DNA of 43,326 nt from Clostridiales bacterium (GCA_031263985.1 JAISER010000006.1:1-43326), one strand, 5' to 3'; positions 32,215 to 41,393 are shown, numbered from the stretch's first letter. A program made the numbers and translations. The notes: generated by a model from the letters alone, not told the origin.

Positions 32215-35200
32215 ATGAAAAGAAAGTTAGCTTTATTGCTGGCGGCGGTCTTTACGCTTTCCGTCGTGCCGGTGATGAACGCGGCGGCCGCCGGAGTCAG
32301 CAGGTCGCTTACTCCGTCGCTCGGCTTCGTTCCAGAGAAAACCTTGTTTTTTGAAAACTCTTTAAATACCTCAGCCGGCGAACCGACCCCTAAAACGGAC
32401 GATGTTGAGTATTATGTGGAAGGGCCTGACCTTCTGATCAACATTAACGACGACACGGTCAGAGCTGGCGCGACGCTTCGCCTTGAACTGACGAACGCGG
32501 ACTTCGCGTTCAGGAACTCAGTAGCCGTAACTACAGGAGATACTACCTTTGATGCGATTACTGCAATATCAGGCGCCAGCCTGCGCACCGCTAACGGTAA
32601 CAGTTCCAACGATAGGGTTTTCGCTAAACTCCCGCAGCCAAGTGACGCTTCCGCCGGCGAGTTTTGGAGTACGAACGGTTATACGGAAAGGATTAATCCC
32701 TCCACCATTACCGCCATTGCCAACGATTTTACTTACGATAGATCGAAAGGTCTTTTCGGCCACGACGACCTCACTGGCGGCAAGTCCGGCATATATTTCC
32801 GCATAGGCGATCTTTGGCCTACAGTTGGCGGAGTACAGGATTATAGCGCGATAACCTCTACCATAGGCAGTAAGAAGCTTGAGATTCCTTATGCTCTTGA
32901 GGTGTCAGCGATAGACGACTCCGTAGCTAACGTGACTATCCTTAACCCTCGCGGATTTGCAAACTCCAGCAATAATTATACCGATGTAGCCGCTGTCTGG
33001 CACAACGACGCTCCTGGGGTGGTGCCTAGAGCCTTATACAATTCATCGGCTTGGCAGATCAGGATACCGATAGTCGCGCTTACCTTGAAAGACGAAGAAG
33101 TTCGCCTGAGAGTCGAACCGGCGGGTTCTTCCGGTCTCGGCAGCCTGAACACTTACAGCATTTCGTCTCCGGTTACGAGTTCCACGAACACATATTTCCA
33201 AAAACCAGAGACAGCCAGATCCTCTTTCGTATATGACGCCGACGACGAGAAACTGATTATCGCAGAGTCGAGATTCTATTCAATCGAGAACGGATCTTTT
33301 GAGTTGGCTTTGCCAAGAGGCTTTGAGTGGGATAAGCCGACTAAAGTGGTGATTGGAACTGACCCAGGTCTCTCTTGGAACGACGGTATAAGCTCTTATA
33401 AGGAGCAAAACCTAGGTTTTTACGATATCGACTACAAACTGAAAAGCAACAACGACGAGGACAAATCGACGTTAAGAGTTAATTTAACTGGTATCGAAAA
33501 GTCTAAGCGCACCAGAGGCTACCTCTATATCAAAGGGTTAGCTTTCACCGCCGACGACGACGCGCCTTACGGCGAAATTAAAGCGACGATCAAGAATGTC
33601 TCCGGTTCAGACTTTTTAACGACGCAGACGTTCACGGCAGGTACTCGCAGAGATTATGAAGTGACTTTAAAGACAACGGGAACGATTCCTACGCTTTACA
33701 GCGGACGTTACGACGAGCTTAGTCCACTTGACGCCGGCGACGACCATAAAGCGGCGACGGTAGTGTTTGAGGAAGCCGTGACGGAAGCTTGGCTTTCGGG
33801 CGAAGTCAGTTTCGTTCTTTCCAAAGGCGCCAGGTTCCGCAGAGTGGAATTTACCGACGTGGATAACCTCACAAGCGCGAGCGAAGCCAATTTGACCGAC
33901 GATGTTGTGGGTACCGTAGTGTTCGACAAAGAAGCGACCCCCCCATTTGACGTAGACCCCGGCAAGGGCGAGTTTATAAACGACAACTCTTTCTATGGCG
34001 ATTCTAGCGGCAAAGTTAGAATAAACGAGAACATCATGACGCTGACCGGCTTTGACGTTCAGGCCAGCAAGAGAGCTCTCATTGAGTTTGACTCGTGGAT
34101 AAGCATTGAACCAGGCTTTGAGGGCGACATTAAACTTATCGCCTCCGGACGCGGCGTGGGCACCGGCGAAGATCAGGCCGTCACCATAGCTAAAGCCGTC
34201 AACCCGGTTACGGTTGAAACGAAAGTTACGGACGTTAAAATCGGTTATCAATATCAAGCTACCGCTGACATCGTTTTGAAAGAAACCGGCGCGGGAGCGC
34301 TTCCGGACGACAAAGAAGTTTGGGTTTCGGTAAGCGACATGCTTTCCAACGACATGCGCTTTTCACCTGACACAGTCGTAAAAGTTACGGAAGGCAACCT
34401 CGACATCGAAGACATTAAGAGCGTCGCTGGCGTAAGCGACGTAGGCAGCTCGAGTTACGCGTCCGGCGGCTCATATCTTGGGCAAGTCGGAGGCAGCACG
34501 ATCAGCTTTAACGTAAGACGCCCGTCCACGACCGCTTCGACGATTACGCTGTCGAACGTGGCGGTAAGAATCGACCGTACCGTACCTTTGACGAACTATA
34601 CGCCTTACAAAGTTCTCGTTTGGGGTCCGGGACCGGCCGGCAGTTACTACTATTTGAATTATCATAAAAATTTAAGGGATAAATTCCTTACGGCCGGCAT
34701 AGCCGCCGATTACCTGCGCGTGATAACCGCCGCCGAGGATATCGGTCTTGCCAAACAGGAAGTCAGAGTGACCATAGGCGCTCGCACCTTTACCGTAAAC
34801 GGCACGTCGTACGATATGGACGCCGCTTCCTATATCTCGACCGCCAGCAACAGCACGATGGTTCCGATTCGCTTCGTCGCCAACGCTCTTGGCATAGACG
34901 ACAACGGCGTTATCTGGGACGACACGAATAAAGTCGTTACTATAAACGCGCCTAACAGAATCGTTCAGTTCACCATCGGCAGCTCTACAATGAAAGTGAA
35001 CGGAGCCGACGTTACTATGGTAAGCCCGGATAACCTTCCCGTTAAGGCTGAAATAGTCGCCGACAGAAGCTATGTCCCGTTCAGAGCTATGGGTTACGCC
35101 TTTGGCATAGAAGTCTCTTGGGACGAAGCGACCCAAACCGCCATATACAATCCTGGCGTAGGACTGACGACTACAACCACAGCCACAGCAGTGACCGCGG

Positions 35201-35238
35201 ATGACACGGATGATGACGACGACACCACAACCGCGTAA
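32215..35238 (+). CDS. Large exported surface protein with C-terminal stalk domain
   Basis: A 1007-aa secreted protein. A signal peptide (about 1-26, ending NAAAA) is followed by about 800 residues of beta-rich, acidic sequence with no recognised family, possibly several Ig-like or bacterial-surface modules. Residues of about 845-985 contain a copper amine oxidase N-terminal-like (stalk) domain, with VRVTIGARTFTVNGTSYDMD, MVPIRFVANALG, VIWDDTNKVVTI and YVPFRAMGYAFGIEVSWDE. The tail is Thr/Ala/Asp-rich with no LPXTG motif or membrane anchor. Strong promoter, leader, ribosome site and terminator suggest an abundant envelope protein, perhaps S-layer-like; this is inference. It is monocistronic but followed by two further stalk-domain genes. 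Confidence 0.85.
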   Translation: MKRKLALLLAAVFTLSVVPVMNAAAAGVSRSLTPSLGFVPEKTLFFENSLNTSAGEPTPKTDDVEYYVEGPDLLININDDTVRAGATLRLELTNADFAFRNSVAVTTGDTTFDAITAISGASLRTANGNSSNDRVFAKLPQPSDASAGEFWSTNGYTERINPSTITAIANDFTYDRSKGLFGHDDLTGGKSGIYFRIGDLWPTVGGVQDYSAITSTIGSKKLEIPYALEVSAIDDSVANVTILNPRGFANSSNNYTDVAAVWHNDAPGVVPRALYNSSAWQIRIPIVALTLKDEEVRLRVEPAGSSGLGSLNTYSISSPVTSSTNTYFQKPETARSSFVYDADDEKLIIAESRFYSIENGSFELALPRGFEWDKPTKVVIGTDPGLSWNDGISSYKEQNLGFYDIDYKLKSNNDEDKSTLRVNLTGIEKSKRTRGYLYIKGLAFTADDDAPYGEIKATIKNVSGSDFLTTQTFTAGTRRDYEVTLKTTGTIPTLYSGRYDELSPLDAGDDHKAATVVFEEAVTEAWLSGEVSFVLSKGARFRRVEFTDVDNLTSASEANLTDDVVGTVVFDKEATPPFDVDPGKGEFINDNSFYGDSSGKVRINENIMTLTGFDVQASKRALIEFDSWISIEPGFEGDIKLIASGRGVGTGEDQAVTIAKAVNPVTVETKVTDVKIGYQYQATADIVLKETGAGALPDDKEVWVSVSDMLSNDMRFSPDTVVKVTEGNLDIEDIKSVAGVSDVGSSSYASGGSYLGQVGGSTISFNVRRPSTTASTITLSNVAVRIDRTVPLTNYTPYKVLVWGPGPAGSYYYLNYHKNLRDKFLTAGIAADYLRVITAAEDIGLAKQEVRVTIGARTFTVNGTSYDMDAASYISTASNSTMVPIRFVANALGIDDNGVIWDDTNKVVTINAPNRIVQFTIGSSTMKVNGADVTMVSPDNLPVKAEIVADRSYVPFRAMGYAFGIEVSWDEATQTAIYNPGVGLTTTTTATAVTADDTDDDDDTTTA

Positions 35239-35262
35239 TATCTTTTAAAATAAATCTCTTTA

Positions 35263-35288
35263 AAAAACCCCCCGAAAGGGGGGTTTTT
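35263..35288 (+). terminator. Terminator of the large surface protein gene
   Basis: AAAAACCCCCC, GAAA tetraloop, GGGGGGTTTTT: an 11-bp stem ending in a T-run, 24 bp after the stop. Confidence 0.92.
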
Positions 35289-35331
35289 GCTCAATCACGC
35301 GTCAGGGCGCCATCTCACAAGCGGGCATCTC

Positions 35332-35404
35332 CGTTAAACCGCGCGAAGCGGGGTCCGGGGACGAGTCCCCGGCGGGGTTTGGGGCGGCGCCCCAAGGTCT
35401 TTAC
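35332..35404 (+). repeat. Truncated family A element
   Basis: Lacks the left terminal repeat. It keeps CCGGGGA-CGAG-TCCCCGG (a stem changed from the typical GGGGTC-GAA-GACCCC on both sides) and GGGGC-GGC-GCCCC, then AAGGTCTTTA. It ends 41 bp before the next gene. Confidence 0.7.
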
Positions 35405-35445
35405 TCTTTTATAGTGTTTTTACTCTCTTGTAAGGAGGCGATGAA

Positions 35446-36180
35446 ATGCGTTTGAAGTCTTTTGCGGCCGGCATAGCGGTTGGCGCCGCGGCGATGGCCG
35501 TGATAGCGGCGTCGGTCAGCGTGTACGCCGCTAATAGTAAGGTGGAAGTGTGGGTCACGGACTCGTTCAAAATTAACTTTGACGGGAAGGATAAGACTCT
35601 TCCGGACGATTACCACATATTGAACTATCAGGACAGGATATATTTGCCTTTTAGATATGTGGCGGAGGAACTGGGAGCTAAGGTCTCGTTCTTCGCGGAC
35701 ACTAACCGTATTTTAGTCGAAAGCCCCGAGCCGAAAGTCGTTGAGAAAATCGTTGAGGTTACACCCGAGAAAGAACCCGAGGCCACATATCTTGAATTGC
35801 CCGTGAGATTGCGCAAACAAGACGTGACGATTGATATCTATGAAATTAAGAGAGAAACGGACTTCGCCTATGTGTCATTCGATATGACGAATGATTCCGC
35901 GAAGGACGTGCAGTTGGACTTCCGTAATGCGAGGTTCGACGTGGACGGCGTGGAAATTTACGCCGAAGAGCAATATGAGGTCGATTGGCTTAACGTCGTG
36001 CCGGCTTATAGCGCTCTGGAGGAAAAAACGCTCGTTTTTCCAGGTCTGCCGCGAAGACGCGACCAGGTGAAGCTTATACTGCCGGTTCTTATGGAAGAAT
36101 ATATCGCGGACACGAAGAGCTATGACATGGTGTCCCGTGATTTTGAGTTTTATATAGACACCACTGAAAAAATTGACTGA
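35446..36180 (+). CDS. Exported stalk-domain protein (244 aa)
   Basis: N-terminal signal or anchor (about 1-29: AAGIAVGAAAMAVIAASVSVYA). A single short stalk (copper amine oxidase N-like) module follows at about 30-85, with NYQDRIYLPFRYVAEELGAKVSF. After a charged linker (EKIVEVTPEKEPE) comes a beta-rich domain of about 110-244 that resembles extracellular Ig-like domains of unknown role (VSFDMTNDSAKDVQLDF). AAGGAGG lies 6-8 nt ahead of the ATG. The following stalk/TolC-like gene begins 14 bp after the stop, so the two are an operon. Confidence 0.8.
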   Translation: MRLKSFAAGIAVGAAAMAVIAASVSVYAANSKVEVWVTDSFKINFDGKDKTLPDDYHILNYQDRIYLPFRYVAEELGAKVSFFADTNRILVESPEPKVVEKIVEVTPEKEPEATYLELPVRLRKQDVTIDIYEIKRETDFAYVSFDMTNDSAKDVQLDFRNARFDVDGVEIYAEEQYEVDWLNVVPAYSALEEKTLVFPGLPRRRDQVKLILPVLMEEYIADTKSYDMVSRDFEFYIDTTEKID

Positions 36181-36194
36181 ACGGGAGATTGATT

Positions 36195-37679
36195 ATGAAG
36201 CTTCGTAAAATTACGGCGTTCGCTATGACTATCGTAATGACGGGGCTGTGTTGCGTGAACGCGTTCGCCGTCAACTTGAAAGTGGACGGAACGACCGCAA
36301 ATCTTACGCATTCACCGCAAAACGCCGAGAATTATTGGCTGGTCGAAGGCGGCGAGCTTGCCGCGCTTTTGGGACTTAAGAGCGTGTGGTCACCCGACCG
36401 GAAAACGCTGACTATCGCCGACGGAACCGCTAAAACCGCCGTTTTCACCGCGGGACGGAAGTCATATGAAGTGAACAACATAGCGAAAACTATGCCCCTC
36501 GCCGCGATAGAGACCATAAACGGCTTGTATGTGCCTGTACGCGTCGTTTGCGAAACGTTTGAGGCGAAAATATTGTGGGACGGCATAGCGCAAAATATCT
36601 TGATAACGACGCCTTTGAAAAACGCTGACGCCATAGTCGCGCGTTACTCCGACGACGGCGCGAAAGGCGCCACAAAGTATGAGGACGCTTTGAAAAGAGC
36701 GCTTGAAATCAATTCGGACATTAAAAATCTGTCGGATAATATCGAGTACATGCAAAAACAGCGCACGGAACTCGTCGATATGCAGCCTACCGACGTTTAT
36801 GTCACAGCCGAAACGCGCCAGATAAGCGATACGAATTTCAGCGCGTGGCTGCGCCAGATAAACGCGCTCGAAAGCGAAATATCAAACAAGGAATACAACG
36901 AACGCCTCACTAAAGGCATGTCGGAATATTTGATGCGCAACGCGATTATACAAATTAAACTCAACGAAATCGATATATCCGTTTTGAGCGAGAATGTCAG
37001 TTTAGCGGAAAATAACCTTAAAAACGTAACGCTCAAAAACAGCGTTGGCATGGCCAGCGACGCGGACGTGAAAACGGCGAGGACAAACGTGGATAAGCTG
37101 AAAACATCGCTGTCCGCGCTCCAGCTTACGGCGCGGGATAATAAGTTGGCGCTTAATAAGCTTTTGGACTATCCGGCCGATACGAACCTGATTATACCCC
37201 TGACGCCGGCGTATTCCGAACTGCCCAAAAGTATAAACGACTATATACGCATAAAAACAAGCGAAGACCCGCAGATTAAAAAACTTGAAGCCACGCTCGA
37301 AAACGCTGAATACGCGCTTAACGTCACATGGGACACCGTCACTGACTATGAGCTTGAAAAGATTAAAAACCAAAACGCCGTAAATCAGGCCGCCAGAAAT
37401 CTTTCTGACGCGAAAACCAATTTAAGCAAAAACATCGAAAGCGCGTATAACGACCTTAACAAGCTTTTAGAGAACCAGAACGGGCTTACGGTGGACCTTG
37501 CCAAAGCGCATGAAGACCTTTCAAACGCTACCGCAAGCTATCAGGCGGGCTTCTCAACCGTTTACGAAGTGAACGGGGCTAAGCTATCCGTTTTAAGGGC
37601 TGAAACGGAAATCGCCAAAAACATATATAACTATTCAAATTTATACTTCGCTTTTCAAAACCCGTATCTTTTGCAATAA
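36195..37679 (+). CDS. Stalk-domain protein fused to a TolC-like helical region
   Basis: 494 aa from ATG 36195, placed 7 nt after GGGAG. Signal peptide about 1-24 (ends VNAFA). A stalk module at about 35-135 includes WLVEGGELAALLGL and LYVPVRVVCETFEAKILWD. The rest is almost entirely helical, with two similar halves of long coiled coil typical of the TolC/outer-membrane-efflux family (EDALKRALEINSDIKNLSDN; LAENNLKNVTLKNSVGMASDADVKTAR; ATASYQAGFSTVYEVNGAKL). The TolC beta-barrel strands are not evident. In a Gram-positive the helices cannot form an outer-membrane duct, so a wall-spanning or scaffold role is possible. A terminator follows. Confidence 0.8.
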   Translation: MKLRKITAFAMTIVMTGLCCVNAFAVNLKVDGTTANLTHSPQNAENYWLVEGGELAALLGLKSVWSPDRKTLTIADGTAKTAVFTAGRKSYEVNNIAKTMPLAAIETINGLYVPVRVVCETFEAKILWDGIAQNILITTPLKNADAIVARYSDDGAKGATKYEDALKRALEINSDIKNLSDNIEYMQKQRTELVDMQPTDVYVTAETRQISDTNFSAWLRQINALESEISNKEYNERLTKGMSEYLMRNAIIQIKLNEIDISVLSENVSLAENNLKNVTLKNSVGMASDADVKTARTNVDKLKTSLSALQLTARDNKLALNKLLDYPADTNLIIPLTPAYSELPKSINDYIRIKTSEDPQIKKLEATLENAEYALNVTWDTVTDYELEKIKNQNAVNQAARNLSDAKTNLSKNIESAYNDLNKLLENQNGLTVDLAKAHEDLSNATASYQAGFSTVYEVNGAKLSVLRAETEIAKNIYNYSNLYFAFQNPYLLQ

Positions 37680-37696
37680 TACCTGATATATCGATA

Positions 37697-37743
37697 AAAA
37701 ATTACAGTTCATGGCGGCGGCTCGCTTTAGAACTGTAATTTTT
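37697..37743 (+). terminator. Terminator of the stalk-domain operon
   Basis: AAAAATTACAGTTC (37697-37710) pairs with GAACTGTAATTTTT and runs into a T-tract of eight, 18 bp after the stop. Confidence 0.85.
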
Positions 37744-37744
37744 T

Positions 37745-38344
37745 TTATCTAATTCATATCAATTTTTCCGTCCGCAAAAGAATGTGACTTATCTAAAAAA
37801 ACTGACAAAGGCGGCTTTTAAAATTTGTGAAATATTTTTTTAATATATAATCACAAAATGTAATGTTAAAAATCATGCTATAGCTTTATAGTCTTTTTGT
37901 AATATATTCTACATAATAAGCGCTGTTTTTGTTTAAATAAAAAAATCTATTTAAAAAAAGATTTGTTATGTACATTTTAATTTGTTATAATTACTAGTCA
38001 ATCAAACCCGTTTCATTTTATGGCCTTTGCCTGCCCGCGCGTCTCTTGAGCGAAACGGAGGATAGCGACTATCCTCCGTTTCGCTCAAGATGGTGAACTA
38101 TATAGGTATATAATCAGCGAAACATGGTCATAAAAAGCGATAACCGGCGCCGCGCGTCGCGAATGACAATTTTTTTGACTCGTCCGGCCATCGCGTATGA
38201 AAGGAGGGCGCTCGCATACCCTGAAAACGACGAAAAACCTATTATGGCGAAAACGGCGTGAGTTAATGACGCGACAACTCACAAACCGCCTTTTGGACGC
38301 TCCTCTATAATCGTGTCGCCGCATAAAAAGGAGAAGAAAACATT
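37745..38344. other. AT-rich intergenic with a 22-bp perfect palindrome
   Basis: No gene seen. 37780-37990 is very AT-rich. At 38044-38065 and 38069-38090 a perfect 22-bp inverted repeat (arm begins TCTTGAGCGAAACGG) surrounds a 3-nt loop (CGA). No T-run follows, so it is not an ordinary terminator. It lies 255 bp ahead of the acyl-CoA synthetase gene. Confidence 0.6.
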
Positions 38345-40012
38345 ATGAGCTTCATACACAGGTACTGTGAAACTAAATTCGATTCCTACGAAGATTTTTA
38401 CAACAATTTCACCGTAAAAAAACCGGAACAGTTCAATTTCGGCTATGACGTCGCGGATGAACTGGCGCGTACGCGCCCCGACAAAACGGCCATCGTATGG
38501 AGCGACGACCGAAAAAGGGAAAAATTCATATCGTTCGCGGAAATCAAACGCATGAGCGACAAAATGGCGAACGCGCTGATATCTCTCGGTATAAGCAAAG
38601 GCGACGCCGTAATGACAATGTTGAAACGACGCTACGAATATTGGTATTTCACTATTGCTATGCATAAAATAGGAGCCATTCTTATCCCAGCGACGCATAT
38701 GCTGACGGTAAAGGATATCGTTTACCGTATAAACGCCGCTGACATAAAAATGATCATATCAGTCGACGATAAGCTAATGGGCGAAAGGATAGACGAAGCC
38801 CAGTCGAAAACCAACGACACGCTTAAAATAAAATCCTTCTTATCCGCGGATAAGGAAGGATACGTTAATTTCAGCCGCCTGACGGAAACTATGCCGGAAC
38901 AATTTGAGCGTCCGGCGGACATGCCGGACAGCAAGGACGTAATGCTGGCGTATTTCACATCCGGTACGACGGGTATGCCCAAGATGGTCGCGCACGACTA
39001 TTTTTACCCTCTGTGTCATTTGACGACAGCTAAATTCTGGCACGGTCTGGACGAAAACGACTTGCATCTCACGGTCGCTGACACCGGATGGGCGAAAGCG
39101 TCGTGGGGCAAGATCTATGGTCAATGGATATGTGAAGCGGCGGTGTTTATCTATGATCACGATAAATTTACGCCTAGCGCGTTTTTAGAGCTTATTGACC
39201 GTTATAAAATAACGTCGTTTTGCGCGCCGCCCACGGTTTACCGTTTTTTGGTAAGAGAAAAATTGAGTAATTTCTCACTCAAATCTCTAAAAAAATCGAC
39301 CGTGGCTGGCGAGCCTCTTAACCCGGAAATCTATTACCGCTGGTTTGACGCGACGGGGCTGAGCCTGCGCGAAGGATACGGCCAGACGGAGAGCGCCATA
39401 CTTATCGCTACAAACCTGTGGGTCGATCCAAAGCCTGGTTCCATGGGCAAACCTATGCCGCTTACTAAATGCGACGTGTACGATGAAACCGGCGGCTTGT
39501 GCGCGGACGGCGAATTAGGCGAGCTATGCATGCCTGTCCCGGACATTGATAATCGCCCTATAGGTCTTTTCATGGGCTATTACCGCGACGAGCGGCTAAC
39601 TAAAGAGACGCTGTACAATCACATATACCATACGGGCGACACGATGTGGAGAGATGACGACGGCTATATCTGGTTCAAAGGACGCGCAGACGACATTATA
39701 AAAAGTTCCGGGTATCGCATAGGCCCGTTTGAGGTTGAAAGCGCGCTTTTGGAACATCCCGCCGTGCTTGAAACGGCAATCACTGGCTCGCCGGATCCTG
39801 TCCGCGGGTTTAACGTAAAGGCGACCATCGTCTTGGCCAACGGTTACACACCGTCGGAAGCGCTTAAAAAAGAGCTGCAAGACCATGTGAAGCGCACTAC
39901 AGCGCCCTATAAATATCCGCGCGTAATCGAATTTGTCGATCAGTTGCCCAAGACGATAAGCGGCAAAGTGCGTCGGGTGGAGATACGCAAAATGGACGCT
40001 TTAAAGGCTTAA
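38345..40012 (+). CDS. AMP-forming acyl-CoA synthetase
   Basis: A 555-aa adenylate-forming enzyme that activates a carboxylic acid with ATP and CoA. The P-loop FTSGTTGMPKMV is at about 204-215, the A5 motif is EGYGQTES, and A7-A8 is YHTGDTMWRDDDGYIWFKGRADDIIKSSGYRIGP (given here in parts: HTGD, GRADDIIKSSGYRIGPFEVE). The catalytic lysine is in KTISGKVRR near 540. The length and the motif pattern resemble medium-chain acyl-CoA and acetyl-CoA synthetases (AcsM-type); the acid cannot be read from sequence. AAGGAG lies ahead of the ATG. A shared hairpin follows at 40026. Confidence 0.93.
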   Translation: MSFIHRYCETKFDSYEDFYNNFTVKKPEQFNFGYDVADELARTRPDKTAIVWSDDRKREKFISFAEIKRMSDKMANALISLGISKGDAVMTMLKRRYEYWYFTIAMHKIGAILIPATHMLTVKDIVYRINAADIKMIISVDDKLMGERIDEAQSKTNDTLKIKSFLSADKEGYVNFSRLTETMPEQFERPADMPDSKDVMLAYFTSGTTGMPKMVAHDYFYPLCHLTTAKFWHGLDENDLHLTVADTGWAKASWGKIYGQWICEAAVFIYDHDKFTPSAFLELIDRYKITSFCAPPTVYRFLVREKLSNFSLKSLKKSTVAGEPLNPEIYYRWFDATGLSLREGYGQTESAILIATNLWVDPKPGSMGKPMPLTKCDVYDETGGLCADGELGELCMPVPDIDNRPIGLFMGYYRDERLTKETLYNHIYHTGDTMWRDDDGYIWFKGRADDIIKSSGYRIGPFEVESALLEHPAVLETAITGSPDPVRGFNVKATIVLANGYTPSEALKKELQDHVKRTTAPYKYPRVIEFVDQLPKTISGKVRRVEIRKMDALKA

Positions 40013-40025
40013 TACGTTCGAAAAA

Positions 40026-40055
40026 CGCCGTCGCCGGTTAAAAAACCGGTAGACG
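40026..40055. terminator. Bidirectional hairpin between acyl-CoA synthetase and DUF805 copy 1
   Basis: CGCCGTC-GCCGGTT and AACCGGTAGACGGCG pair with a short A-rich loop. The same hairpin recurs at the end of each unit (about 40850, 41757 and 42577). It can serve genes arriving from both sides. Confidence 0.65.
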
Positions 40056-40090
40056 GCGCGGCAATTATGTACTTCCTTTAATAAAATAGT

Positions 40091-40483
40091 CTAGAGGACG
40101 CTCTTTGGATTCGGTCCGAAACGGTTGTCTCCCGTTTCGCCTTCCGTCGCCATCAATACGATGAACCAAATCAAGCCAATAAACGGGACAAACGCAACAA
40201 AAATCCAATGCCAGCTCTTCCCAATATCATGTAACCGCCTTACCGCCGCCGCCAACGCGGGCAACAGCATAGTTAAATTATATACGAAATGAATAACTAT
40301 TAAAACCGCGCTTACCGGCGGTCGAAACAAAGCCGTTAAAAACAAATTAATCATCAAAGCCATTAAAACGAAATTAATAGTAGCATTAACTAAAAAGAAA
40401 AGCCAATATTCCCTACGTCTTGCGCGTCCTGAAAAATCGGCGTAATTTTTCAATACCTTTACATAATTGTTTACTAGTTCCAT
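40091..40483 (-). CDS. DUF805 membrane protein, copy 1 (canonical length)
   Basis: 130 aa. It opens with the family start MELVNNYVKVLKNYADFSGR, then ARRREYWLF, four hydrophobic segments, and the C-terminal NRFGPNPKS hallmark. The conserved AVRRLHDIG motif sits before the third segment. GGAGG lies 9 nt before ATG 40483; an upstream GTG overlaps the ribosome site and is rejected. Function of DUF805 proteins is not established. It is the shortest copy and lacks the duplicated C-terminal segment of copies 2 and 4, so it probably keeps the ancestral form. Promoter: TTGATA-17-TACAAT at 40524-40552. Confidence 0.9.
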   Translation of the reverse strand: MELVNNYVKVLKNYADFSGRARRREYWLFFLVNATINFVLMALMINLFLTALFRPPVSAVLIVIHFVYNLTMLLPALAAAVRRLHDIGKSWHWIFVAFVPFIGLIWFIVLMATEGETGDNRFGPNPKSVL

Positions 40484-40523
40484 ACAGCCCACCCTCCATA
40501 TTATCCTTCAAAGTTTTAATTAG

Positions 40524-40552
40524 ATTGTAGCGCCAAACGCGCGCCATATCAA
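40524..40552 (-). promoter_or_regulatory. Promoter of DUF805 copy 1
   Basis: On the minus strand TTGATA, 17-nt spacer, TACAAT. The spacer (TGGCGCGCGTTTGGCGC) is conserved in every unit. Confidence 0.75.
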
Positions 40553-40913
40553 TTTTTAATCCCCAAAAAACAGCGAAAAAAACCTTCGTTAGCCGCATTT
40601 TTCGGCCGCGTCTACACATTCGAACCAGCGTAACGTCGCCGTATTTTACTACGTAATCTCGCGCATCAGACCGCTGTCTTTGGCGACCACCGCTCCGCCA
40701 GGGCCTATGTCGTCATAGTTTATGACCTTCGCTCATATGAACTAGCGCTCTGAGTCCGTGTGAATTTTCTCAACCGTTCTCAACGCTCTTAAACCTCATT
40801 TTATAGTCCAACGCACTCGCGCCCTTACGGGGGGGCTGGCCGTAAAAAAACGCCACCCACCGGTTAAAATCCGGTAGACGGCACGGCAATTATGTACTTC
40901 CCTTATAAAAAGT

Positions 40914-41393
40914 TTAAGCTACGCTCTTGGGATCCGGGCCAAAACGATTGTCTCTCGCTTCGCCCGCTATCGCCATCCATATGAAGTAAGCGATCCCCGT
41001 TAAACATATGACGATAGACAAAATAACAAGCCAAAGCAGTCTATACTCAGTGTAGGCTCTCGTTTCGCCTGCTATTGCCCTCCATATGCGGAACACGATC
41101 CAGCCTCCTAAATATAAGACGCCAAGCAAAATAACAAGCCAAAGCCCGCTATGTCCAGTATCATGTATCCGCCTTACCCCAAGTTCCAGCATGTACAGCT
41201 GCATAACTGAATGATATAATTTAACAATAATCCCAAACGCTCCACCTATAATAGGCAATAGGGAAAAAAACCATAAAACTACACCAATAATAAGATTGGC
41301 TAAAACGAAAAGCCAATACTCCCTACGTCTTGCGCGGCCTGAAAAATTGGAATAATTTTTCAATACATGCACATAATTATTTACTAATCCCAT
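40914..41393 (-). CDS. DUF805 membrane protein, copy 2 (with internal duplication)
   Basis: 159 aa from ATG 41393 (after GGGGGCGGG). The N-terminal part matches copy 1 (NYVHVLKNYSNFSGRARRRE). The C-terminal part is longer because a helix-plus-motif segment occurs twice: LWLVILLGVLYLGG...IWRAIAGETR, then LWLVILSIVICLTG...IWMAIAGEARDNRFGPDPK. The second carries the family's C-terminal hallmark. This gives one extra membrane segment and may alter topology of the C-terminus. Confidence 0.9.
   Translation of the reverse strand: MGLVNNYVHVLKNYSNFSGRARRREYWLFVLANLIIGVVLWFFSLLPIIGGAFGIIVKLYHSVMQLYMLELGVRRIHDTGHSGLWLVILLGVLYLGGWIVFRIWRAIAGETRAYTEYRLLWLVILSIVICLTGIAYFIWMAIAGEARDNRFGPDPKSVA

Noticed and set aside
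33667-34257. 196-codon minus-strand frame inside the large surface protein gene
   Set aside because: It is antisense to a gene with signal peptide, promoter and terminator, and has no recognisable product.
32215-35238. Sortase substrate for the class B sortase
   Set aside because: The C-terminus is a Thr/Asp-rich tail with no sorting motif, hydrophobic helix or basic end.
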